Source of the DNA: Aricia agestis
Taxonomy: Eukaryota > Arthropoda > Insecta > Lepidoptera > Lycaenidae
Reading direction: 5' to 3'
NCBI RefSeq assembly: GCF_905147365.1
Contig: NC_056409.1
Location: forward strand, 9,615,001-9,679,000
DNA length: 64,000 nucleotides
Position 1 is the first letter of the stretch. Each line of letters opens with the position of its first letter. Below, piece after piece: positions 10,941 to 21,849 of the stretch. The position numbers and the translations under genes were made by a program. The notes below the pieces were generated by a model that saw only the letters and a list, made by a program, of their open reading frames with translations, did no database searches and was not told the origin of the DNA.

Positions 10941-11023
10941 GGCTTTTTACACCTACCGTGTAGAGTGATCTCGGCCAATCAAATTGTCTGTCCCGCCACT
11001 CGGTACTCGGTAGGTGTAAGGCC
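10941..11023. repeat. Short hairpin MITE-like element
   Basis: GGCTTTTTACACCTACCG pairs with CGGTAGGTGTAAGGCC at the other end, giving an 83-bp foldback. TTAG occurs on both sides (10936-10939 and 11025-11028), which may be a target duplication. Open frames on both strands are shadows of it. Confidence 0.5.
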
Positions 11024-11693
11024 CTTAGCGAGTTCTCCTCGATACTCGTACCTGCTACAATCGATTTCCGTAACCACTTATCAAATGTACGAATTCCAAT
11101 TGTAAAGTTACCGACTTTGACGTACATTATACATAAAAGGGATACGGTATAGTATCATTTGGGAATAATTTTGACGTCTCATTTGTTCAATTCAGTGTTA
11201 CCCTAATTTAACATGGGAATATACGTGGAGTCCGCAAAGGAAGATCTTCCGACCGAGCGAGGTGTTATGCTCGGTCAGGCCGGAGCCAAAGTATTAATTA
11301 TTGATTTCAGCTGTCGTATATAAACCGACGCACTTAGAAAACTTTGATAGCGCTATGCAGGATTGTGGGCTATCGACAATCTCGAATCTATCGAAAATCG
11401 AAATCAAATCTTTAGCTGCAACTTGCAAGTGATATTAAGTAAAATATTAAAACCTTTATGGTACAAGAACAGGTATTCGCTACAAGTAAATACGTTTCCG
11501 TAAAAATACTGAATATTTTAACCCATTTTCCTATGCAGGAAGTCCGAAAGGATTTTGTTTGTAATCAGTGAATGCTAGATATATTTCATTTAAGTAACTC
11601 TAAAAATTGTTGACAAAGGCTTCTCCCGTACATTTTTCGACAAATGCCATTCAAAGTATTTGTGTCCGAATTTAATTTGAAATATTTTTTAGG

Positions 11694-12290
11694 GTTCCGT
11701 AGAAATGGCAAAAAACGGAACCCTTATAGATTCGTCATATCTGTCTGTCTGTCTGTTCGTCCGTAAGTATGTCACAGCCACTTTTCTCCGAAACTATAAG
11801 AGCTATTGAAACTTGGTAAGTACATGTAGTCTGTGAACCGCATTAAGATTTTAATACAAAAAATTAAAAATTATTAAGAATTTTAGGGGTTCCCAAAGGT
11901 ACAACTGAAAAAAAAAGAAAATTCATCCAAAAGTCTTTAAAAATTATATTGAGGTTTCTAATATCATTTTTTTATAGCCTGAATAGTTTGCGAGAGAGAC
12001 CCTTCCAAAGTGGTAAAATGTGTCAACCCCCCCCTCTAACTTCTAAAGTAGGGGTAGCATAAGTCTAAAAACCAAATTGATGTAGGTACATTACTATAAA
12101 AACTACCAACGAAAATTGGTTAATTGAACGAGATCTAGCAAATAGTTTTTTTTACTTCATATTTTAACTTTAATAATAAATCTTAATATTTTAACTTTAA
12201 TAAATCAAAAACCTTTTAATTTCATAAAAATAAATCTTATTGCTACTGCGGAACCCTCCATGGGCGAGTCTAACTTGCACTTGGTTTATT
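11694..12290 (-). repeat. Dispersed GGGTTCCGTA-type repeat
   Basis: It begins AGGGTTCCGTAGAAATGG, has a TCTG/GTCC-rich tract, and ends GCGGAACCCTCCATGGGCGAG followed by AACTTGCACTTGG. This is the reverse-oriented form of the family at 27444-27872, which starts GGCCAAGTGCGAGTCGGAC. No open frame survives. Smaller pieces of the same family are at about 10690-10740 and 57238-57322. Confidence 0.65.
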
Positions 12291-12614
12291 TTTATATATC
12301 TCATTTCACCAGCAGGCTGTCGCGTCGAAATAGAGTTTAATTTTATATTTTATGATATATTTTATAGCCATTATGTAATGGGCTATAAGGAACCACTTTT
12401 TACTTCTTTCATATTTCTTGACTCTAATCTTACTTCTATCGTTTTTAATTTTGATAGGGATTAGGGTTAAATAGCAATAATTATTATAATTTGGCATATT
12501 GCTCAGTATACCAATTTGGTAAAGGTCTTATCAACCTTCTTCTATTCTTTTTTGTCTATACATCTTTTGTCTACTGGCAGATAGTAGAACTTGAACTACT
12601 TCGCCTTACGACTA

Positions 12615-12770
12615 ACGGCCGTTCCCAATATTTGATCTATCTCTGGTTTTGCCCTACTAGAGATAGGAATAGCTCACAATTTACATTAGAATGTCTCTAA
12701 TGTCTAATGTGAGTTATTCCTATCTCTAGTAGGGCAAAACCAGAGATAGATCAAATATTGGGAACGACCG
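12615..12770. mobile_element. 156-bp hairpin MITE, copy 1, TAA target duplication
   Basis: The element is a near-perfect palindrome with arms of about 70 bp. CGGCCGTTCCCAATATTTGA pairs with TCAAATATTGGGAACGACCG, and the arms continue through the CTACTAGAGATAGGAAT region. TAA flanks both ends (12612-12614 and 12771-12773). Copy 2 is at 13920-14077. The structure is Harbinger-type by its TAA duplication, and the whole unit could form a hairpin RNA. Confidence 0.85.
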
Positions 12771-12982
12771 TAAGAAGATTATTGATTGTTAGAAGTACCT
12801 AGTCCTTTTTAAATGGGAACTGGTCCACTAAACACCTCTTCCTGCCTCTTCTGTATCACCGGCATCGTCAGCGGTAATCGAACCACAAAAAACTGGTTTT
12901 AGGATCTCTGAGGTGTCCAAACTCCAAGGTTTATGCCAAAGAGAAGTCCTTATAAAATAAATACGGAACTATAAAATATCAT

Positions 12983-13055
12983 TGGAGGCGCCGGGTATCG
13001 ATCCCGGTACCTCTCGCATGCTAAGCGAGCGCTCTACCATCTGAGCTACGCCCCC
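12983..13055 (-). tRNA. tRNA-Ala (anticodon AGC), copy 1
   Basis: A 73-nt cloverleaf. The acceptor stem GGGGGCG pairs with CGCCTCC and carries the G3:U70 pair that identifies alanine tRNA. The anticodon loop is TTAGCAT (AGC), the T arm is CCGGG-ATCGATA-CCCGG and the discriminator is A. Internal A and B boxes are intact. An AAAA run just beyond the 3' end (TTTT on the coding strand) is a Pol III terminator. All four copies in the window are identical over 73 nt and lie in one neurobeachin intron; this one is on the same strand as neurobeachin. Confidence 0.95.
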
Positions 13056-13241
13056 CTTGACAATCATGTACAAAAATTTAATAAAGTAAAAAATATGTAA
13101 GGTCAGTCACGTTCACTTTTACGTATGTACGCTGTGAAAGAGCCTATGTATGTATGTAGTAAACAGTCTCAGTAGTAGTAAGTCGAATGAAACGAATAAA
13201 ATATAGTACAATCTTGTACGAATATGTATATGTATTAAGTA

Positions 13242-13866
13242 CTAGACGTTCCGCGCGGCTTCGCCCGCGTAAATTAGATATTTCACAGACAAATTAGTTC
13301 ACAAAAAAAGGCCTATGATCCTTCACGTGGTCTACTTCTTATCTGTGCTAAATAACAGAAAAATTGCTCCAGTACTTCGTGAGATAAGCCCTTTCAAATA
13401 ATTTCCTCCGTTTTTTCCACATTTTTCTCTATTTCTCCGCTTCTGTAAACCTTAGCGTGATAAAAATATAGCCTAAATATAGTCTTCCTCGATAAATGGG
13501 CTATCTAATACTGATTTTTTTTAAATCGGACCAGTAGTTCCTGAGATTAGCGCGTTCAAATAAGCCATTTCAAATAATTTATCCCGTTTTTTCCACACTT
13601 TCCTCTATTTCTTCGTTCCTATTAGTCTTAGCGCGATAAAGTATAGCCTATAGCCTTCCTTGACAAATAGGCTATCTTAACACTGAAATATTTTTTCAAA
13701 TCGGACCAGTAGTTCCTGAGATTAGCGCGTTCAAATATAGCCTATAGCCTACCTCGATAAATGGGCTATCTAACACTGAAATAATTTTTCAAATCGGACC
13801 AGTACTTCCTGAGATTAGCGCGTAAACAAACAAACTCTTCCCAATTATAATATGTATTAGTATAGA
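13242..13866 (-). mobile_element. Non-autonomous Helitron, 625 bp, with internal repeats
   Basis: On the minus strand it starts TCTATACTAATACATATTAT and ends in a GCGGGCGAAGCCGCGCGG hairpin followed by AACGTCTAG. The flanks are A and T without a target duplication. Inside, a module containing TAGCGCGATAA, GGGCTATCT and GAGATTAGCGCG recurs about three times, so the element has grown by tandem copying of its 5' region. It has no coding capacity. Confidence 0.8.
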
Positions 13867-13919
13867 TAACTAGAGGTCGCCCAATGGTCGAAATTCAACC
13901 TTAGTTTCAACGACATTAA

Positions 13920-14077
13920 CGGCCGTTCCCAATATTTGATCTATCTCTGGTTTTGCCCTACTAGAGATAGGAATAGCTCACAATTGACATAAAATATATG
14001 TCTCTAATGTCTAATGTGAGTTATTCCTATCTCTAGTAGGGCCAAACCAGAGATAGATCAAATATTGGGAACCGCCG
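13920..14077. mobile_element. 158-bp hairpin MITE, copy 2, TAA target duplication
   Basis: Same family as 12615-12770, with identical arm sequence over most of its length and a slightly different loop. TAA flanks both ends (13917-13919 and 14078-14080). The two insertions are 1.1 kb apart in the same intron, with a tRNA-Ala gene and a Helitron between them. Confidence 0.85.
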
Positions 14078-14111
14078 TAAGACTACTACTGTCTATATTT
14101 TGTAAAAAAAT

Positions 14112-14515
14112 ATTGACTTTATCATATTTTTTTTAACTCTTGTCTCTGGGACTCAGCTGATCTCAGACTGGCCGTGTAAGCATTGTAGCATAGTATCTAA
14201 GATTCAATAAAAAAACTATAATCCATTTTCAATTTGTCAACTTGTTGTCAACAGACTTCAACCATAAATAAAAGAGTATAATTCGTATTTATAGGCTTGT
14301 CACTCAAAAATCTGTCATCTTCTTGAGTGTGCGTATTGTAGTGTGTGTAATGTTTTATTTGTTAAAAAAATGTATGATAAAAGCATAATTTCAAAATAAT
14401 ATTAGCTCGATGCACTCTTTCACCATATAAACTATATAACTGTGCAAAATTTAATTCACCTACGTTTCCCATTTTTCGTCAAAAGGGATACAAAGTTTTT
14501 GGCTCACGTATTAAT
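14112..14515. repeat. Dispersed repeat, inverted relative to 29383-29745
   Basis: It shares long stretches with 29383-29745 in reverse orientation, for example GACTCAGCTGATCTCAGACT, GTCAACTTGTTGTCAACAGA and CACCTACGTTTCCCATTTTT. It ends ACGTATTAATATATAGAT. A short fragment of the same end (ATTAATACGTGAG) lies at about 26785. No terminal structure beyond the TATATAGAT end is clear. Confidence 0.7.
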
Positions 14516-16360
14516 ATATAGATACTAGTTAAGAGTATACGCTAGCACTGTTTTTCCATACAAACGTATTCCCCAATTTACTCCCTGGACAATGCGTCTA
14601 GACAAATGATTTTTTTATACAATATTGGGATCTGTTAAAGCTATGCCTCTATTTATTTTTTTAATTACTAATTAATAAAAAATATGACCCACCAATCCAC
14701 CAACCATAAAACATATTTGAAAGATCTTTAAGATAGAATAAAAACGTAGCGGCATAGACTCACTCTATTTGTAAAAATTTGATAGGCTCTATTTTGAAGG
14801 AGGAATCAGGGGACTACGTTACCTCGATTTACTGTATAATTAACATATTATGTCTCTATCACAATACACGCGCCGGCGCAGGGTGAAGCGTGATGGCAAT
14901 AGTTTATTTATTAAAATTCTTCTGCATCTGCGTTCTCTCTAAAGACCCAACTCTACATCGTAATCGTATCTAATATCTACACTGCATTTTTTTTTAACTT
15001 TTAGGCTAACTAGTAAAATTGCCGCTACCACCTACAGCTACACGCTACCACCGCTAAAAATAGCCGAAACGTCCACAAAAAGTGCTCGGAAAACAAGAGA
15101 TTTAAAAATTTCGAACAGATTAGCTCTCAGGGCTTCATTATTTCGATGGTTTTATTGTATCTGGTTGTAATTGTTCGCCATTAAGCAATGTATGAAAATG
15201 GTTCTCGAAAAGGTTCCAGTACACTGTACACAGTACACTTCACAACAAAAATGAGGACGGGTGTAATAAAATAGGTATATCAAACAGTTTACCTGACATA
15301 AGTTAAAAGATCATGTCAACCTATAGGATAGGGTATTAATACACTTACATCATCCCCATAAAAACATATTTTTATACGCAGGGTATAAAAACATTTTTTG
15401 CAATATTTACTCAGCTTTTAATCTATATCAAAATGGTGTATAATATAAGATACATTGCAATGAATCACCATTAGACCTTTCAGTCTGAGACAATAGGGAG
15501 TATCTTATCAAGCTTTGTTTCATTGTCAAAACAATGGAATCTTAAGGGAGATCAGAAAGCTAGCAATTTATTATGCAATTGTTTGATACAATTATAAATT
15601 AAATTCAAATTGTGTACGCCGGGCTGCCTTTGAGATTACGATCCTTCACCCCTTTAAGACCCCAAGGAATTTCTTGGAATGATCTTCATGAATACGTTCT
15701 TGTTAACAATGCGTAACAATTATATTACTGTGGCGTATGTATGTACATACACATAATTTATTTTAATACTGAAACAGTATTCTTGAAGATTCATCATACT
15801 TCACAAGAAAATGTTAATAACCTATTTTATACTTTTTTAAATGCCAATAATGTCGGCCTCAGGTCCTAGGATGTCTAGGGTTATTTGTAGTAAAGTTAAA
15901 TCATAATATCTCTTTAAAGTTCAGAATCAAAAATAATAAAGTGAAAACCACGGCAACACCGAAGTTTATTAAATGCATGTGGTTACGTCGATTGTAGTGG
16001 TAGGTACAGTACAGTCGTGTAGAACAATAGCTCGCAAATGAACTTATTAATTTATTGACAGAGCGGCGGTCATTGTTTGGTCCAAACAGTTGACAATACC
16101 ACAGATTTGATTCCTTCATTTGTTCAAGCTCAACAGGTAGAGCGGGGCGACACAATTATTCAAAATATGAATAACTTTGGATACAAAACATTTTCAGGAA
16201 TGTTGATAACGATTCAAATAAGTTTTTTTTTTTAATATTATGGAATTAAAAATACGAATATAAATGGTTCGTAATCGTAATTCCATCACGAGTCACGCTT
16301 GAAGTTGGACAATTGTTCAACACCTATTTTTGGCTTTACTTTTCAGGCAAAAATTTGATT

Positions 16361-16433
16361 TGGAGGCGCCGGGTATCGATCCCGGTACCTCTCGCATGCT
16401 AAGCGAGCGCTCTACCATCTGAGCTACGCCCCC
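16361..16433 (-). tRNA. tRNA-Ala (anticodon AGC), copy 2
   Basis: Identical over 73 nt to the copy at 12983-13055, with the same G3:U70 pair, AGC anticodon and intact A and B boxes. A five-T terminator (AAAAA on the plus strand) lies directly beyond the 3' end. The flanks differ from the other copies apart from the terminator, so these are separate genes and not one recent large duplication. Confidence 0.95.
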
Positions 16434-16636
16434 TGTTGACAGTTAAGACAAAATTTTGCTGCCAATTTTTTTATTTCAAGGCTTGTAAGTTGTTGCCACT
16501 ATCACGTTCACTGTACAGTCAGCACTAAACTAACTGAACACAGATATTTTGTATAAAAATAAAATAAAAATGTTTAAAACTATTCAACCCCAATTATTTC
16601 TATTTTAAATTATCTATTTATTAACATAATCTATTA

Positions 16637-16840
16637 TCTAATATATAAAAATAAGTCGGGTTTTCCTTCCTGACGCTATAACTCCAGAATGCACGAACCG
16701 ATTTCCACGGTTTTGCATTCGTTGGGAAGTTCTCGGGCTCCGTGAGGTCTATAGAAAAAAAATCAGAAAAACTTCAAGAGAAAAGCAGGAAAACAGGGAA
16801 AATCATTTTATGGCAAAACAACATTTGTCGGGACAGCTAG
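16637..16840 (+). mobile_element. Short non-autonomous Helitron, 204 bp
   Basis: It starts TCTAATATATAAAAATAAG and ends GGCAAAACAACATTTGTC followed by GGGACAGCTAG. The flanking bases are A and T. Its 3' end matches the family whose end is at 56625. It is non-coding. Confidence 0.7.
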
Positions 16841-17249
16841 TGTTTTATAAATAAAAACGCTTGTAAGTTTTTAAAAATCAACTATGTATATTGCACACAT
16901 ATCGAATGGCAAAAGAGAGATTTAGAAAGTTACAAGATAACAGATGGAAATCATTTATAAATCATATCACACAAGAATAATTAACAAATAGTGTAGGTAT
17001 CGTTTAAAATGGAAAGTCATCTAAGAATCTTAAATGAGCTATTTTGCTGACAGTACACAACCGGTCCACAATTGCTCTACATACACAAACAATAGTACGT
17101 GACATTCATACATAAACCTTTCACTTCGCTCTGATAAAGCCGTATCAATATTTAGTTATTTGCTCTATCCACACTAATATTTTAAATGCAAAAGTGTGTC
17201 AGTCTCTTGCCTTGTTTAACCGACTTCCATAAAGGAGGAGGTTATATTT

Positions 17250-17606
17250 TTTTTTTATGTCATAAGGGGGCAAACGAGCAAACGGGTCACCTGATGGAAA
17301 GCAACTTCCGTCGCCCATGGACACTCGCAGCATCAGAAGAGCTGCAGGTGCGTTGCCGGCCTTTTAAGAGGGAATAGGGCAATAGCGGAGGGTAGGGATG
17401 GGAAGGGAAAGGAAGGGAATAGGGGAGGGAAGGGAAAGGAAGGGAATAGGGGAGGGTAGGGAAGGGAATAGGGTAGGAGATTGGGCCTCCGGTAAACTCA
17501 CTCACTCGGCGAAACACAGCGCAAGCGCTGTTTTACGCCGGTTTTCTGTGAGAACGTGGTGTTTCTCCGGTCGAGCCAGCCCATTCGTGCCGAAGCATGG
17601 CTCTCC
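17250..17606 (+). repeat. Lepidopteran dispersed repeat (GGGCAAACGAGCAAACGGGT family), copy 1
   Basis: It starts GGGGGCAAACGAGCAAACGG and continues CACCTGATGGAAAGCAACTT. It contains an internal GGGAAGGGAATAGGGG minisatellite, then CGGTAAACTCACTCACTCGG, and ends near GCCGAAGCATGGCTCTCC. Five copies occur in the window: here, 28150-28270, 30795-31104, 53576-53888 and 57330-57586. Open frames over it are shadows. It is a common lepidopteran repeat, but I do not assign it to a class. Confidence 0.8.
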
Positions 17607-17729
17607 ATGCTTCGGCCACGTTATATTATTATGTTCGTCTGTTTATATTTTTTTATTACAACAAGATACAGTCGTTAGAGCTCAAGTCAGAACTACATGC
17701 AGTGTGGTATATCAGTGTCACAATTTATA

Positions 17730-18019
17730 CTAGCTGACCCGGCAAACGTTGCTTTGTCATATAAATTATTTACAATTGTAATGTAGTTCTTTATTTGTAA
17801 AGAATATTAGGAAGAAGACAAATATATCTGCGAAAACCGTATTCAAATCGGATCAGTAGTTTTCGTGTGATGCTGGAACAAACACAAGACAGACAAAAAT
17901 GCTAACCACATTTTTGGCTTCTATAGCGATGTAGTAACACCTCCCGCTTACTATTTTTTTGAATATCTTTAATGTACAGAATTTTCATTTCTACTATAAT
18001 ATAATTTTTTATATATAGA
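17730..18019 (-). mobile_element. Non-autonomous Helitron, 290 bp
   Basis: On the minus strand it starts TCTATATATAAAAAATTATA and ends GCAACGTTTGC (a small hairpin) then CGGGTCAGCTAG. It has A and T flanks and no target duplication. It is non-coding. Confidence 0.7.
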
Positions 18020-18573
18020 TCAATATAGATTCTTATTTTAATTCTATAAATTAACTTTCAATAATGTTTACTTTGACTTTTGCAAGCCAAAAGGCAAACC
18101 GGGATGGCAGAATGTTTAGAACAGTATTTTATAATTTGAAGACCTATTATATGTTATGCACTACACTCTTGCAATAAATATATTTCATTTCATTTCATAA
18201 AGAAGGCAATATAATAATTAGAAGCCACTATTACCATTTTTTATTGTATATCTAATCAATCTGAAAAACAAAAGCAACCTCGATAGAAATTTGATTAGGT
18301 GTCCCAGGAAAAAGGGCCGACCCTCCTTCTAAGAAACCTTTCAATACACTTGAATTTCAGGTGAAAATGGGTTTATAATTTACCTAATGTTTAACTTAAA
18401 CTAAGTGGTCACAGTGGCGCAACTTAGATACTTGGTCTAATTATAATCATCGTTACATGCTTAGTAGAATCGAAGATCTGACAAAAGCCCTTTATTGAGA
18501 CGCATGTTAAAGTGATCGTGATTGGCCTTAGTCAATGTTATATTTATTAACACTTTTGTACATGACTGTCAAG

Positions 18574-18646
18574 GGGGGCGTAGCTCAGATGGTAGAGCGC
18601 TCGCTTAGCATGCGAGAGGTACCGGGATCGATACCCGGCGCCTCCA
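18574..18646 (+). tRNA. tRNA-Ala (anticodon AGC), copy 3
   Basis: The only plus-strand member of the tRNA-Ala group, so it is antisense to neurobeachin. It is identical to the other three over 73 nt, with G3:U70, anticodon AGC and discriminator A. A TTTTT terminator lies at 18649-18653. An apparent 67-aa open frame through this gene (18535-18738) is a translation of the tRNA and not a protein. Confidence 0.95.
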
Positions 18647-18821
18647 AATTTTTAGGACCTATTTATACAGTCTATTCACAGCATTTCAAATTGAGCGTGA
18701 ATTTTCATTTTCGGGTCACATTAATTCTTCTCATGTAGCGACGGGCGGAAGTATGTAAATATTTTTGCCATGGTACTTACCTTTGAAGTAATCGGTAAAC
18801 TCTTGCATACGCACGTCATGT

Positions 18822-18941
18822 ACTATCAGAGAAGTTGATTCCAAACCAAGATGACAGATCACAACCAACATAGAATTGACATAGCCCGCCCAAATGACAT
18901 AAACCCGTCATCTGAGTATGAATCAATTTCTTCGATGATAT
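18822..18941. mobile_element. MITE (ACTATCAGAGAAGTTGATTC family), copy 1
   Basis: The start ACTATCAGAGAAGTTGATTC mirrors its end GAATCAATTTCTTCGATGATA imperfectly. A related element is at 23118-23264. The 361-bp transposon copy B is inserted right after it, which makes this the older resident. Confidence 0.6.
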
Positions 18942-18949
18942 AATTGGCA

Positions 18950-19310
18950 CAATAGACATAACGACCAGTAGTTCGACTGCAAAGAGACGGACAGGTTTCA
19001 ATATCTGTCAAATTCGTCGGGTTTCACTAGGATTATAAATGGAATGTGCCTCGCGCTGGCTGATAGAATTTATTTTTAAATATTTTTAAAATAAAGATTT
19101 CAAAATTGGATTCTGACAATTTTAATCGCATTTGCCAAAACACAAACAACAATACGACCAAAGAGGAACACGTCCAGCGAATATGTCATAGTTTTAAATT
19201 CGTAGGTAACGATTTAACAACCCTAGCAACGATTTTCGTCATAATACGTCAAATTTAAAAATTTCAACATCAGTTCTAAGTCGGTATACTCTATCATTCT
19301 GTCTACTCTG
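18950..19310 (-). mobile_element. 361-bp non-autonomous DNA transposon, copy B
   Basis: Inverted full-length match to 1940-2300. It is flanked by a perfect 9-bp direct repeat TAATTGGCA at 18941-18949 and 19311-19319. The ends are CAATAGACATAAC and GTCTACTCTG. The identical length and independent duplications in the two copies define the element's boundaries. It is non-coding. Confidence 0.85.
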
Positions 19311-20123
19311 TAATTGGCATCAAGTTTCCTCGTTACTTAAGCCATTATGATTTTCGTGTACATGTGAAGACAGGTCTAAACAATGATATTCTAATTTCTA
19401 CTTATACAGATCTGTTACGTTCATACTATTTTCCGGCTTAAATCTCTTCCGAACAACATTGACAAATTTGACAGATAAGTGAAACAAGATACGAAATGCC
19501 ATTTACATAAAAGAGACAGACTAAATAAAAGACGACCAAATTGGGTCGTATTTGAAGCTTCACAACGCGCGCGGTAGTAACATATCTGCTTTGAGTTTTT
19601 TATTATTATATCATTGGGTCTAAATATTAGTATTTCCCTCTAGCCTGCGACCGTTTTAACCGGCGTTTAATAATGATTATAAGTACTTTAACGATAAATT
19701 CGCACTGAGATTGTCCCAGTGAGGCTTAAGCGGTACATTTGGAAGGATTTAACACAAATCCCCTGATCCGGGTTATAACTCAGTTGTGGACCTCGTTAAG
19801 CTTATTGAAAAATGCTGTGTTTAAGCTACTGCGAAATTCCATCATGAGATTAAACCGTATGGGTTGAAAAGTCTCGGAAACCCTCAGGAATAAGAAATGA
19901 AGATTGATTTATAGTCAATTAAATTTACTTGTGTTTAAATGAATATAAATGATTAGATATCGTTTTCCCGTAAAACTTTTACGGGACTTCCCGCATCACT
20001 GTATAAAATTTCATCAAAATATGAGCGGATTAAGCGTGAAGAAATAGTATACATTATACAGTAACATACAGTTTACCGATTTCTTTATATATATATAAAT
20101 AGTCAAAACCATAAAAATATATT

Positions 20124-20196
20124 TGGAGGCGCCGGGTATCGATCCCGGTACCTCTCGCATGCTAAGCGAGCGCTCTACCATCTGAGCTACGCCCCC
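20124..20196 (-). tRNA. tRNA-Ala (anticodon AGC), copy 4
   Basis: Identical over 73 nt to the other copies. It has G3:U70, an intact TTAGCAT anticodon loop and an AAAAA run (Pol III terminator on the coding strand) just beyond the 3' end. The 66-aa open frame at 20014-20214 is only the tRNA read as protein. Confidence 0.95.
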
Positions 20197-20817
20197 CGTA
20201 CGTGACAGTTTCAATAAAACAATCTACATGCGTTACAATTATAAAGTCGCAAGCAAAGTTACTTTCACAATACACACGTACGAGCAATTCATAGCAAAAC
20301 AATTTAAACAACTGTGTACCTACATAGGCGTATTTACTCTCACGGCTTAACTCATGACTGGTACTCTACATTCTACAATCTACATACGGTAACATAGTAC
20401 AGTACAAAGTAAAAAATACAGCCGTTAATTTTTGTAGCCCAGGCCAGGCCACGGTTTAAAAAAAAATACTTTGACTGTTGACATTACAAACGTAATCAGC
20501 CCCCGGTAGGCGGTAAGTTACATCCCCAAAGATGTTATTATACCCTAGTACGTATGTGAAACACGTTTAACCCTGTAAGTGCCTGTGCTGTGTCACGGTC
20601 TATTCAACGCGGACAGTATTGCCGGTTTTTGAAAACCCATCCTTTACATCACCTTTTTCGGTTTATGATTCCTTAATGAGCCTGAGAAAAAATTGTAACA
20701 ATATGTGAGGACGACCGTTTTTTAACATTTTTACAAAAACCGTTCACAAAGTACCTTAAAAAGCCCTTCGCAGCTTTGGTACCTGAATATGTGCCTGAAC
20801 GTTGAGAATGATCAACC

Positions 20818-20992
20818 TTCTTATGTCTTATGCAGACCTGGTAGGCGTGAGAAAATTTTAACCCTTTTCCAGCCTAAGCGAATTCATTAGCTACTAACTT
20901 TTAACGTAAAAAATATTTTGGCGATTTAAGAAATAAAAAGTTATTAAAATGAAGGCAAAGATCTACCAGGCCTCCATAAGACAACAAGAGAT
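20818..20992. repeat. Imperfect inverted-repeat element
   Basis: TTATGCAGACCTGGTAG near the left end pairs imperfectly with CTACCAGGCCTCCATAAG near the right end, about 175 bp apart. It is probably an old MITE. No target duplication is evident. Confidence 0.35.
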
Positions 20993-21029
20993 AAAACGGG
21001 AGCACACTTAGTTTGTTTCAACGTGCTTC

Positions 21030-21179
21030 GGGGCTAAAATGGTCACATTTAGCAATTCCTCCCAATTCAGCAATAGACATGAATTGCAAGCAGAGTGGCA
21101 ATTTTGCGATTTAAAAAATAATGAACCATACTAATTATGATTCATAATATGATTCTCCAAAGCGACCATTTTAGCCCCG
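21030..21179. mobile_element. MITE (CGGGGCTAAAATGGTC family), copy 1
   Basis: The terminal inverted repeats are CGGGGCTAAAATGGTC and GACCATTTTAGCCCCG, perfect over 13 bp or more. A second copy in opposite internal orientation is at 22632-22831. Together they bracket the 753-bp element at 21850-22602. Confidence 0.75.
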
Positions 21180-21849
21180 CAGGTCTCTCAAAATGTTAGA
21201 TTATGTACTTGTCAGCCACATGAGAGATGTAAAACTAAAATATTTTTTGTTGCTTAACTTTCTAATCAAATACTTATCAATTAAGATATATTGACGAAAA
21301 TATTGCTGACTTTAGTTATTATTATTACTATTGTTTAAAATAATGAAATAATTATTATTAAACACATCCATAGCAAAGAGTCTATACTTAAAATAATTAT
21401 AAAAACATTTTAATAATGGTAATTTTTTTAAAAGCGGACTCCGAGCGCTCTACTCGAGTGGATATTCTTTTAAAAATATTCTTGAAATAATTTTGAAACA
21501 GGAAAATTATACAAAGGTATTATAAAAATTATAACTCGTTCCCATGTAATTGCATTTTTAATGTTGGAAAAATAACGAATCTGCAAAAACGGTGCTCGCG
21601 AAAACTCCACAAAAGAAATGACTTTGTACTCATCTCTGTGTAATCAACTTTTTTGGAATTGTTTATTAAAATAATAATATTTATTTTTATGTGCTATTAA
21701 ATACATTTTACATAAGACCTAAAATCTGTGCTTTAATCATGAAAGATAACCTAAAAGGTTGGGAATTTGTCTCTAGCAATTTTCAATTGACATTGATCAT
21801 AGACGAATATCGCCTACAGGTTTGTAGCACAGTATCGTCCAAAAGCATC

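Noticed and set aside
18535..18738. 67-aa plus-strand frame (and the 66-aa frame at 20014-20214)
   Set aside because: The repeated peptide in both is the tRNA-Ala gene read as protein, a common annotation artefact.
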